Of a stretch of DNA of 64,000 bases, positions 1 through 7,569 are shown in pieces. Origin of the DNA: Geodermatophilus aquaeductus. Its GTDB lineage: Bacteria; Actinomycetota; Actinomycetes; Mycobacteriales; Geodermatophilaceae. The notes beneath the pieces are model-generated. The model ran no database searches and was not told the origin of the DNA. It saw only the letters and a list, made by a program, of their open reading frames with translations. Both the position numbers and the translations under genes were made by a program. The DNA lies in contig NZ_FXTJ01000003.1 in NCBI RefSeq assembly GCF_900182545.1, positions 248,001 through 312,000 on the forward strand, given 5' to 3'. Within the stretch, counting starts at the first letter, position 1. Every line of letters starts with the position of its first letter.

Positions 1-1
1 C

Positions 2-1288
2 GCCGTCTTCGTGCTGGCGCTGCCGCTGCTGTCGGCGCTGGCGGTCGCCCGGCAGCGGTTCCGCGTCGGCGTCCGGCGCACGGTGAGCCCGGCGCGGGTG
101 CCGCGCGGGCAGGACGCCGAGGTGCTGCTCGAGGTGACCAACGCCGACCGGCGCACCGGCCGGCTGTGGCTGCTGTCGGAGCAGCTGCCCGCCGAGCTGG
201 GCGGCACCCCCTCCTTCGTCGTCGAGCGGCTGCCCGGGGGCGGCACCGCCGCGATGCGCTACCGGGTGTCCGGCGGCCGCCGCGGCCGCTTCCGGCTGGG
301 CCCGCTGCGGCTGCGGCTGGTCGATCCCTTCGGGCTGGTGCAGCGCACCACCAGCGGCACCGACGGCGCTCCGCTCGTGGTGGTGCCCCGGGTGCGGCCG
401 CTGGGTCCCGGCGGCCCGGGCGGCGGGCACGGGGGCGGCGGGGCGGGCGCCCGCCGGTCCATCGCGGTGCACGGCGAGGACGACGTCAGCACCCGGCAGT
501 ACCGGCACGGCGACGACCTGCGGAAGGTGCACTGGCGGGCCACCGCGCGCACCGGGGAGCTGATGGTCCGGCTGGAGGAGCGGCCCTGGCGCGCCCAGGC
601 GGCGCTGCTGCTCGACACCCGCGCGGGCGCGCACCTGCTCACCCGCGCCGCGGGTCCCGGGCCGGCCGCCGGCAGCGCGCCCCCCGGCCCGCCCGGCGAC
701 CCCGCACCGCCGCACGACAGCCTCGAGTGGCTGGTGGAGGCCGCGGCCAGCATCGGCGTGCACCTGGCCCAGCGCGGCGCGGTGCTGCGGGTGCTCACCA
801 CCGGCGGCGAGCTCACCCCGGCCGCGGGCGCCGCGGCGCGGGTGTCCACGGGTCTCGGCAGCACCGAGCTGCTCGACCGGCTGGCCGCGCTCGGCCCCAG
901 CCGCGGCGCCGCCCTCGGGCAGGCCGCCGAGCAGCTGCACCGCGCGGCCGGCGAGGGCCCGGTCGTGGCGCTGCTGGGCGCCGTCGGCCCCGACGACCTC
1001 ACCGAGCTGGTCTCGGTGCGCCAGGGCCCGGCCCGCGACGTCGCCGTCCTGCTCGACGTGACCAGCTGGGCCGACCCCTCCCCGCGCAGCCGGCGGGGCC
1101 TGTCGGGCACGGCCCGCGCCGCGCTCACCGCCCAGCTAGAGCAGTCGGCCACGCTGCTGCGCGGCGCGGGCTGGCAGGTGGTGGTCGCCGACGCCTCCCG
1201 CACCGTCGAGGCCGTGTGGGCCGACCTCGCCCTGGCCGGCGACGGCGCCGGGTTGCGGCCCGGCGGGACCCTGGGGGTGCCGGCGTGA
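2..1288 (+). CDS. DUF58 domain protein (5' end outside window)
   Basis: The reading frame is open from the first bases, and the first visible residues form a hydrophobic helix, so the true start lies upstream of the window. About 160 residues in is the DUF58 signature, seen as YRHGDDLRKVHWRATARTG. A vWA-like region follows, with a low-complexity Gly/Pro stretch in the middle. DUF58 proteins are membrane-anchored and usually sit in MoxR-DUF58-transglutaminase operons; their biochemical role is poorly defined. The TGA overlaps the GTG of the next gene by four bases, so the two are probably translationally coupled. A MoxR-type AAA ATPase would be expected just upstream, but this is inference. 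Confidence 0.9.
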   Translation, partial: AVFVLALPLLSALAVARQRFRVGVRRTVSPARVPRGQDAEVLLEVTNADRRTGRLWLLSEQLPAELGGTPSFVVERLPGGGTAAMRYRVSGGRRGRFRLGPLRLRLVDPFGLVQRTTSGTDGAPLVVVPRVRPLGPGGPGGGHGGGGAGARRSIAVHGEDDVSTRQYRHGDDLRKVHWRATARTGELMVRLEERPWRAQAALLLDTRAGAHLLTRAAGPGPAAGSAPPGPPGDPAPPHDSLEWLVEAAASIGVHLAQRGAVLRVLTTGGELTPAAGAAARVSTGLGSTELLDRLAALGPSRGAALGQAAEQLHRAAGEGPVVALLGAVGPDDLTELVSVRQGPARDVAVLLDVTSWADPSPRSRRGLSGTARAALTAQLEQSATLLRGAGWQVVVADASRTVEAVWADLALAGDGAGLRPGGTLGVPA

Positions 1289-3726
1289 CCGCCCTCGCCC
1301 CGCCACCGGTCCGCGCCGGCGGCCCCGTTCCCCCTCCACCGGTGCCTCCGCCGCCGCCCCCCGCCGCGCCCGCCGTCCCGGGCACGCTGCGCCGCGAGGG
1401 CTCGACCACGCTGGCCGCGGCGGTCGCGACGGCGCTCGGCGCCTGGGCGCTGGGACCGGTCTTCACCCGCCCGGCCTGGGTGCCGCCCGCGCTGGCCGCC
1501 ATCGCCGTGGTCGCCGCCACCGGGCTGCTGCTGCGGGCGGCCGGGCCGGCGCTGTGGGCGTGGGCCTCCGGCGGCCGCGTCCTGCCCGCGCGCGCCGCCG
1601 CCGCCGGCGTCCCCCTCGTGCCGCTGGGCCAGCTCGCCGCGCTGCTGTGCCTGATGACGCTGCTGTTCTCCCCCGCCGGCGCGATCGGCGGCTGGCTGCC
1701 CACCCCGCGCTCGCTGGCCGGCCTGGGCGCGGTGCTCACCGACGGCTCGGCCGAGATCCGCGAGCAGTCGACGCCGGCGCTGCCGCTGACCGGGCTGCTG
1801 GCGCTGACCGTGCTGCTCGTGGGCATCGTCGCGGTCGTCGTCGACCTGATCGCCGTCGGCGGCCGGCAGCCGGCCCTCGCCGGGCTCGGCCTGCTCGTGC
1901 TGTTCTGCGTGCCGGTCAGCACGGTGACCGGGAGCATCGGCCTGGCGGCGGTCGCGGCGCCGGCGGCCGGGCTGGCCCTGCTGCTGTGGGCCGACCAGTC
2001 GCGGCGATTGGCCGGCCGGGCCTCCGGGCCTCCGGGCCGGGGCGGAGCCGGCGCGCTGGCCGCCACCGGCACCGCGGTACTCGCGCTGACCGTCGCCCTC
2101 GTGGTGGGCAGCGTGGTCCCGACGCTGCCCGAGGGGCGGCTGGCGCAGGGCTTCGGCGACGGGGGCGGCGGCGGATCCACCGGGACGGCGCTGGACCCGG
2201 CCGCGGCCCTGCAGGGCCAGCTCACCCTCCCCGAGCCGATCGACCTCCTGCAGGTCGACGCCTCCGTCCTCGACCCCGGCTACCTGCGCGTGGTGACCCT
2301 CGACGTCTACTCCGACGACGAGGGCTGGACGGTCGGCAACCTCGACGGCGAGGCGTCGGTGGCCCAGCCCGAGGAGCTCGCGCCGCTGCCCGGGCGCCGC
2401 GAGGGCCGGGAGGTCACGGCGCTCATCACCGCCGTCGGCCACGACGACCGGTTCCTGCCGGTGTTCGCCTCCCCGCTGTCGGTGTCCATCTCCGACCCCG
2501 GCGCCTGGCGGTTCGACCCGGCCGCCGGGACCGTCTTCGGCCGCGACGTGTCCACGACCGGCGAGCGCTGGCAGGTCACCGCCGTCGAGGCCCAGCCCTC
2601 CGCGGACGAGCTGCGCGCTTCCGCCCCGCTGCCGGCCGGCTCGCCGGTGCTCGAGCGCGACACCGCCCTGCCGCCGCTGGACCCCACCGTCACCGAGCTG
2701 GTCGCGGGCCTGACGGCCGGGGCGGCCACCCCCTACGACGCGGTCTTGGCCATCCAGCGCCACTTCTCGCGGGAGAACGGCTTCGTCTACAGCCTCTCCA
2801 CCACGCCGGGCACCACCGGCGACGACCTCGCCGACTTCCTGCGGCTCAAGCAGGGCTACTGCGAGCAGTACGCCGGGGCGATGGCGGCGATGGTCCGGGC
2901 CGCGGGGATCCCCGCCCGGGTGGCGCTGGGCTACACGCCGGGCCGGGTCCAGCCCGGCGGCGGCCGGATGGTCACCAGCGACGACGCGCACGCCTGGGTG
3001 GAGGTCTACTTCGACGACCTCGGCTGGATCCCGTTCGACCCGACGCCGATCGACAGCGAGCGCGCCGTCGACCTGCCGTGGGCGCCGCGGCCGGCCGACC
3101 AGGAGGTGCTCGAGCGCCCGCAGGACGTGCCGACGGTCCCGACCGCGCCCACCGGCCCGACGTCGGCCCCGGTGGACCGGGTGGACGGCGCCGTGCCGCC
3201 GGGCCAGACCGCCGCGCAGGGGTCGTCGTCGGCGCGGCCGGTGCTCGTGGGCGCCGGCGTGCTGCTGGGCCTGGCCCTGCTGGGCGCCGCGCCGGCCGGT
3301 GCGCGGGCGCTGCAGCGGCGCCGCCGGGTCGCCGCCGACAGCCCGGCCGCGCTGTGGGACGAGCTGGCCGCGACCGCCCGCGACCTCGGGCTGCCCTGGG
3401 ATCCCGCGCAGACGCCGCGCCAGCAGGCGGCCGCGCTCACGCGCCTGCTCGACGGGGGCGGGGGCCGCGGTGCGCACCGGGCCGGCGGTGCCGGTGCCGC
3501 CGAGGCGGTCGGGCGGCTGGCCCGCGCGGAGGAGGCGGCGAGCTACGGCCGTCCCGGCGCGGCCGCCGACCCTTCGCTGGGGACCGCCCTGGCCCAGGCC
3601 CGGCACGGGCTCACCGCCGCGGTCGCGCCCCGCACCCGGCTGCGGGCGCTGCTGTGGCCGGCCTCGCTGGGCGACGCGCTCGGGGCCGCGGTCACCGCCC
3701 GGCTCCCCCGCCGCACTCCCGCCTGA
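1285..3726 (+). CDS. TgpA-like membrane transglutaminase
   Basis: This 813-residue protein has a Pro-rich N-terminus, several membrane segments in about the first 290 residues, and an extracytoplasmic transglutaminase core. It ends with another membrane helix near residue 660 and a cytoplasmic tail. The catalytic triad is visible: Cys526 in QGYCEQYAGAM, His569 in DDAHAWVEV and Asp585 in IPFDPTP. The architecture is that of the TgpA/DUF3488-DUF4129 family. These proteins are thought to act on envelope proteins or peptides, but the substrate is unknown. The GTG start at 1285 overlaps the DUF58 stop (GTGA). Confidence 0.92.
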   Translation: MTALAPPPVRAGGPVPPPPVPPPPPPAAPAVPGTLRREGSTTLAAAVATALGAWALGPVFTRPAWVPPALAAIAVVAATGLLLRAAGPALWAWASGGRVLPARAAAAGVPLVPLGQLAALLCLMTLLFSPAGAIGGWLPTPRSLAGLGAVLTDGSAEIREQSTPALPLTGLLALTVLLVGIVAVVVDLIAVGGRQPALAGLGLLVLFCVPVSTVTGSIGLAAVAAPAAGLALLLWADQSRRLAGRASGPPGRGGAGALAATGTAVLALTVALVVGSVVPTLPEGRLAQGFGDGGGGGSTGTALDPAAALQGQLTLPEPIDLLQVDASVLDPGYLRVVTLDVYSDDEGWTVGNLDGEASVAQPEELAPLPGRREGREVTALITAVGHDDRFLPVFASPLSVSISDPGAWRFDPAAGTVFGRDVSTTGERWQVTAVEAQPSADELRASAPLPAGSPVLERDTALPPLDPTVTELVAGLTAGAATPYDAVLAIQRHFSRENGFVYSLSTTPGTTGDDLADFLRLKQGYCEQYAGAMAAMVRAAGIPARVALGYTPGRVQPGGGRMVTSDDAHAWVEVYFDDLGWIPFDPTPIDSERAVDLPWAPRPADQEVLERPQDVPTVPTAPTGPTSAPVDRVDGAVPPGQTAAQGSSSARPVLVGAGVLLGLALLGAAPAGARALQRRRRVAADSPAALWDELAATARDLGLPWDPAQTPRQQAAALTRLLDGGGGRGAHRAGGAGAAEAVGRLARAEEAASYGRPGAAADPSLGTALAQARHGLTAAVAPRTRLRALLWPASLGDALGAAVTARLPRRTPA

Positions 3727-3749
3727 GGCCCCGCTCCCGCCTGTCCCGG

Positions 3750-3775
3750 GCGGCAGGAATGGCCATTCCTGCCGC
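3750..3775. repeat. Perfect 26-bp palindrome after tgpA-like gene
   Basis: A 13-base arm beginning GCGGCAGGAATGG is followed directly by its exact reverse complement. It lies between the convergent ends of the transglutaminase gene and the DUF3040 gene, 16 bp before a second hairpin. It may act as a terminator part or be a dispersed palindromic repeat. No U-tract is present. Confidence 0.7.
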
Positions 3776-3791
3776 CTGGGGCGGGAACGGC

Positions 3792-3825
3792 GACGGCCGC
3801 CGTCCCGGGTGGGACGGCGGCCGTC
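3792..3825. terminator. Bidirectional terminator-like hairpin
   Basis: A perfect 15-bp stem (GACGGCCGCCGTCCC and its complement) closes a GGGT loop. It lies between two convergent genes, 66 bp after one stop and 23 bp from the other. It lacks a run of T, as is common for hairpin terminators in high-G+C actinobacteria. Confidence 0.65.
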
Positions 3826-3847
3826 GGGGAGGTCGCGGGAGGTGCGG

Positions 3848-4249
3848 CTACTGGTCGTACCGGCGGCGGAAGCGCTCCTCGAGCCGGTTCTTCAGCGGCT
3901 GCTTGCGGGGCTTGCCACCGCGGCCGCGGGCGGCGGTCGCGCCGCCGCGGGCACCGGCCGGGCCGGCCTCGACGACGCCGGTGGCCGAGCGGTAGTTGAG
4001 GACGCCGAGCGCGGCGCCGCCGAACATCACCAGGAAGCCCAGGACGCCGAGCGGGACCGACGGGGCGACCGCGCCGCCGACGAGGACGGCCAGGCCCACC
4101 AGCACCAGCAGCGCACCCAGTTGGAGCTTCCGCCGGGCCTTCAACCTGCGGTCACCCGTGCGGACGGAGGAGGCGAACTTGGGATCGTCGTCGACGAGGG
4201 CGCGCTCGATCTGCTCCAGTAGTCGCTGCTCGTGCTCGGAGAGCGGCAC
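3848..4249 (-). CDS. DUF3040 small membrane protein
   Basis: This protein of about 133 residues starts VPLSEHEQRLLEQIERAL, the hallmark opening of DUF3040. Two adjacent membrane helices follow near residues 45-85, then a basic, Gly/Ala/Arg-rich cytoplasmic tail. I chose GTG at 4249 because a GGAGG lies 6 nt upstream. An upstream start at 4306 would add a non-conserved N-terminus that reads through a perfect hairpin. In mycobacteria the Rv2169c family member sits near the mraZ/division cluster. No function is established. Confidence 0.85.
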   Translation of the reverse strand: MPLSEHEQRLLEQIERALVDDDPKFASSVRTGDRRLKARRKLQLGALLVLVGLAVLVGGAVAPSVPLGVLGFLVMFGGAALGVLNYRSATGVVEAGPAGARGGATAARGRGGKPRKQPLKNRLEERFRRRYDQ

Positions 4250-4275
4250 CGAGACCTCCAGGTGGGCGGAGCCAA

Positions 4276-4303
4276 ACACCCCCGGGTGAATACCCGGGGG
4301 TGT
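4276..4303. promoter_or_regulatory. Perfect 12-bp inverted repeat between dinB and DUF3040 gene
   Basis: ACACCCCCGGGT and its complement flank the loop GAAT. Both neighbouring genes run leftward: dinB ends at 4419 and the DUF3040 start is at 4249. The element could be the dinB terminator or an operator or attenuator of the DUF3040 gene. The sequence alone does not decide. Confidence 0.55.
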
Positions 4304-4418
4304 CACCGAGGATACGAGCCGTGGGCGGGGTGCGAAAGGCGAGTGTGCGGGGACGCGTCACACCCGTCCCGCGACCACCCTCACGGGTGGTGTCGGAGCA
4401 GGTCAGGAGGCCGCCGGG

Positions 4419-5627
4419 TCAGCGCAGCCGGCGGTCGCGGTCGCGGTGCAGCAGCGTGGCGGGCCGGACCGCGCCGGCGCCGAACCGGCGGGCGGCCCGG
4501 TCGGCGGCCAGTTCGGCGTCGCGGCGGCCGTGCTCGCGGGCGCCGAGCTCGAGCTGGCGCGGCGCCTGACCGGCCTGCACCAGCCGTTCGGCGCGGACGC
4601 CGACCAGCCGGATCCGCGCCCGGTCCAGCCCGAGGGCGTCGAAGAGCGCGCGGGCGGTCTCGTACAGCTCCTGCCCGACGTCGGTGGGGACGCCGAGCGT
4701 GCGGCTGCGGGTGAGGGTGGTGAAGTCGGCGAAGCGGACCTTGATGCTCACCGTGCGGGTCAGCCAGCCGCCGGCGCGCAGCCGGCCCGCCGTCCGCTCC
4801 GACAGCCGCAGCAGCTCCCGGTGGATGACGGCGGGGTCGTCGACGTCGGTGGCGAAGGTCTCCTCGTGCCCGGTCGACTTCTCCGGCTCGTCGGGCACCA
4901 CCCGGCGCGGGTCGCGGCCCCAGGCCAGCTCGTGCAGGTGGCTGCCGGCGGCCGGACCGACCGCCCGCTGCAGGGTGCGCGCCGGGACGTGCGCGAGGTC
5001 GCCGACGGTGCGCAGGCCCAGCCGCAGCAGCACCTCCTCGGTCTTGGCGCCGACACCCCACAGCGCGCCGACCGGCAGCGGGTGCAGGAAGTCGATGACC
5101 TCGGCCGGGCGGACGACGAGCAGCCCGTCGGGCTTGGCGCGGGTGGAGGCCAGCTTGGCCACGAACTTGGTGCCGGCCACCCCGACCGAGCAGGTGATGC
5201 CCTGCTCGTCGAAGACGCGGGCGCGCAGGTACTCGCCGATCTCCGCGGCGTCACCCAGCCGGCGCCCGGCTCCGCTGACGTCGAGGAACGCCTCGTCCAG
5301 GCTCAGCGGCTCCACGACCGGCGTCACCGAGCGGAACAGCGCCATGACCGCCCGGGACACCTCGGCGTAGAGCGCCACGTCCCCCGGCAGCACGGTCGCC
5401 GTCGGGCACAGCCGCAGCGCCCGCGCCGTCGGCATGGCGGCGTGCACGCCGTAGGTGCGGGCCTCGTAGGTGGCCGAGGTGACCACCCCGCGGTTGCCCG
5501 CGCCGCCCACGATCACCGGGGTGCCGGCCAGCTCGGGGTGGCGGCGCACCTCGACGCTGGCGAAGAACGCGTCCATGTCGACGTGCAGCACCGTGCACCC
5601 CTCGGCACGCGCCCCCGACGACCGCAC
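4419..5627 (-). CDS. dinB: DNA polymerase IV (Y-family)
   Basis: This is a 402-residue translesion polymerase. The palm motif VLHVDMDAFFASVEV supplies the first catalytic Asp, and SLDEAFLDVSG gives the catalytic Asp-Glu pair. Helix-hairpin-helix and little-finger regions follow. A late QLELG resembles a beta-clamp-binding motif. I chose GTG at 5627 because GGGAGGG lies just upstream; GTG at 5591 is an alternative. A near-perfect LexA box covers 5641-5656, only 13 bp before the start, so SOS control is likely. The gene is transcribed alone or with the downstream DUF3040 gene. Confidence 0.95.
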   Translation of the reverse strand: MRSSGARAEGCTVLHVDMDAFFASVEVRRHPELAGTPVIVGGAGNRGVVTSATYEARTYGVHAAMPTARALRLCPTATVLPGDVALYAEVSRAVMALFRSVTPVVEPLSLDEAFLDVSGAGRRLGDAAEIGEYLRARVFDEQGITCSVGVAGTKFVAKLASTRAKPDGLLVVRPAEVIDFLHPLPVGALWGVGAKTEEVLLRLGLRTVGDLAHVPARTLQRAVGPAAGSHLHELAWGRDPRRVVPDEPEKSTGHEETFATDVDDPAVIHRELLRLSERTAGRLRAGGWLTRTVSIKVRFADFTTLTRSRTLGVPTDVGQELYETARALFDALGLDRARIRLVGVRAERLVQAGQAPRQLELGAREHGRRDAELAADRAARRFGAGAVRPATLLHRDRDRRLR

Positions 5628-5640
5628 GGACCCTCCCTGA

Positions 5641-5656
5641 TCGAACACCTGTTCGC
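5641..5656 (-). promoter_or_regulatory. LexA (SOS) box of dinB
   Basis: TCGAACACCTGTTCGC matches the actinobacterial SOS box TCGAAC-N4-GTTCGA at 11 of 12 fixed positions. It lies immediately upstream of the dinB start on the opposite strand. Binding would cover the transcription start region. Confidence 0.85.
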
Positions 5657-5845
5657 ACCGACCGGGGGAGGGTAACGGCACCGCGCGGCCCGTGGCGCGT
5701 CGTCCCCCCGGCCCCACCCGGCGTGTCCCGGCGCGCCGGGAACTCGCTGGTCGACGCATGTGTGACCGGCCCGTGATCGAGGTAGGTGGGACGCGACCGA
5801 CCGCCGTCCGGCGGCCGGTCCCGACCCGGATCCCGGAGGAGCTCG

Positions 5846-6157
5846 ATGGCGCTCGACGACGACGACATGACCAGCACGGAGGGTCCGGCCGACAGCGGCG
5901 CCGGCGAGGGCACGCCCGGCCAGCACGACGGCGGCGCCGACGGCGGTGCCGACAGCGGCGCGGGTCACGGCCCGGCCGACGGTGGCGCGGCCGGTGGCGG
6001 CTCGGACGGGGGCGCCGACGGCGGTGCGGACGGCGGCGCGGACGGTGGCGCGGACGGCGGTGCCGGTCACGGCCCGGCCGACGGCGGCGCGGCCGGTGGC
6101 GGCTCGGATGGCGGCGCCGACGGTGGTGCCGACGGCGGCGCGGACGGTTCGGCCTGA
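5846..6157 (+). CDS. Gly/Ala/Asp-repeat peptide, possible oxygenase substrate
   Basis: This 103-residue protein starts at ATG 5846 with a strong GGAGGA 5 nt upstream. An acidic N-terminus (MALDDDDMTSTEG) leads into a chain made almost only of Gly, Ala and Asp, in GGAD steps. A 34-residue block occurs twice (about residues 40-66 and 74-100), each carrying one GHGPADGGAAGGGSDGG segment. The only histidines are 27, 41 and 75; there is no Cys, Trp, Tyr, Phe, Lys or Arg. The TGA overlaps the first codon of the JmjC/cupin gene. The layout of a short leader plus repeats, next to a peptide-oxygenase-like enzyme, suggests a modified-peptide precursor or a metal-binding protein. I do not recognise a named family, and the function is unproven. 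Confidence 0.75.
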   Translation: MALDDDDMTSTEGPADSGAGEGTPGQHDGGADGGADSGAGHGPADGGAAGGGSDGGADGGADGGADGGADGGAGHGPADGGAAGGGSDGGADGGADGGADGSA

Positions 6158-7569
6158 GCCAGGACCCGACCGTCGCGGGGCCGGGTGGGGCTGATGCCCG
6201 CCCGGCCCTGCGCCGGTGCACGCACCTCGACCCCGCGCTTTTCGCCGAGGAGTACTGGTCCCGCCGCCCGCTGCTCGCCCGCGCGGAGGACACCGGGGAG
6301 TCGTTCACCGACCTGCTGACGCTGACCGCTGTCGACGAGCTGCTCTCGCGCCGCGGCCTGCGCACGCCGTTCCTGCGCATCGCCAAGGACGGCGCCGTCG
6401 TCGACCCCCAGCGCTTCACGACCTCCGGCGGCGCCGGCGCCGAGGTGGCCGACCAGGTCTCCTCCGACGCCGTGCTGCGGCTGTTCGCCGACGGCAGCAC
6501 CGTGGTCCTGCAGGGCCTGCACCGGCTCTGGCCGCCGCTGATCGAGTTCGCCGACTCCCTCGCCGCCGACCTGGGGCACCCGACGCAGGTCAACGCGTAC
6601 ATCACGCCGCCGTCCTCGCGCGGCTTCTCCCCCCACTACGACGTCCACGACGTCTTCGTGCTGCAGGTGGCCGGCGAGAAGCACTGGACCATCCACGCGC
6701 CGGTGCTCGACGACCCGCTGCGCACCCAGCCGTGGACCGACCGCGCGGCCGCCGTCGCCGCGGCCGCCGAGCGCGAGCCGGTCATCGACGCCGTGCTGCG
6801 CGCGGGCGACGCCCTCTACCTGCCCCGCGGCTACCTGCACTCGGCCGTCGCGCTGGGCCAGACCAGCGCGCACCTGACCATCGGCGTGCACTCCGTCACC
6901 CGGTGGGCGGCCGCGGAGTCGGCGCTGGACCTGGTGCGGGTGCTGGCCGCCGAGGACCGCGAGCTGCGCCGGTCGCTGCCGCTGGGCCTGGACCTGGCCG
7001 ACCCGGCGTCGGTCCGCGACGACGTCGCCACCGTCGTCGCGGCGCTGCAGGAGTGGCTCGGCCGGGTCGACCCCGACGAGGTCGCCGACCGCCTGCGCTC
7101 GCGGACGTGGTCGCAGGTGCGCCCCGAGCCGGTCGCGCCGCTGGCCCAGGCCACCGCGGCCGCGGCGCTCTCGCCGGACACCGTGCTGCGGCTGCGCCGC
7201 CGGCTGCGCTGCGCGCTGCGCGACGCGCCCGCCACCGCCGACGGCGAGCGGGTCGCCCTGCTCGCCGGCCGGCGCCGGCTGGAGTTCCCCGCCTCGACCC
7301 GCGCGGCGCTGACCGGGCTGCTGGCCACCGGCGAGGCCAAGGTCGCCGACCTGGCCGGGCTCGACGCGGCCGACCAGCTCACCCTCGCCCGCCGGCTGGT
7401 GACCGAGTCGGTCGCGCTCGTCGCCGACGCCGCCGTGCAGGGCGCCGACGGGTACGACGGCGTCCCGTCCACCGCGCCCGAGCCCGGCCCGACCGGACCG
7501 GACGCCCCGGCACCGGACGCCGGCGGGGACGATGGGGAGCGTGCCGACGCCCTCGGGACCGGGTCGTGA
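6154..7569 (+). CDS. JmjC/cupin-4 2-oxoglutarate-dependent oxygenase
   Basis: This protein of about 471 residues belongs to the cupin-4/JmjC-like group, which includes the ribosomal-protein hydroxylases RoxA (YcfD) and MINA/NO66. The Fe(II) site is visible as His161-Tyr-Asp163 in SPHYDVHDVF, with the distal His229 in PRGYLHSAV. VAGEKHW is the usual strand after the first motif. The C-terminal half is a winged-helix-like region, followed by a Pro-rich tail. There is no ATG, GTG or TTG in frame near the expected N-terminus. CTG at 6154, overlapping the peptide gene's TGA as CTGA, is the best start and implies coupling; a frameshift fusion with the repeat peptide is the alternative. Substrate unknown; the adjacent peptide is the obvious candidate. 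Confidence 0.85.
   Translation: MSQDPTVAGPGGADARPALRRCTHLDPALFAEEYWSRRPLLARAEDTGESFTDLLTLTAVDELLSRRGLRTPFLRIAKDGAVVDPQRFTTSGGAGAEVADQVSSDAVLRLFADGSTVVLQGLHRLWPPLIEFADSLAADLGHPTQVNAYITPPSSRGFSPHYDVHDVFVLQVAGEKHWTIHAPVLDDPLRTQPWTDRAAAVAAAAEREPVIDAVLRAGDALYLPRGYLHSAVALGQTSAHLTIGVHSVTRWAAAESALDLVRVLAAEDRELRRSLPLGLDLADPASVRDDVATVVAALQEWLGRVDPDEVADRLRSRTWSQVRPEPVAPLAQATAAAALSPDTVLRLRRRLRCALRDAPATADGERVALLAGRRRLEFPASTRAALTGLLATGEAKVADLAGLDAADQLTLARRLVTESVALVADAAVQGADGYDGVPSTAPEPGPTGPDAPAPDAGGDDGERADALGTGS

Noticed and set aside
259-3606. Long open frame on the minus strand opposite the DUF58/transglutaminase genes
   Set aside because: It mirrors two clear plus-strand genes with recognisable motifs; its own translation is Arg/Gly/Ala low-complexity with no domain. 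It is a high-G+C antisense shadow.
5513-6070. Minus-strand frame opposite the GAD-repeat peptide (RAAVGTA-type repeats)
   Set aside because: The plus strand has a strong ribosome site and a coupled downstream gene; the minus frame has neither and overlaps the dinB promoter.
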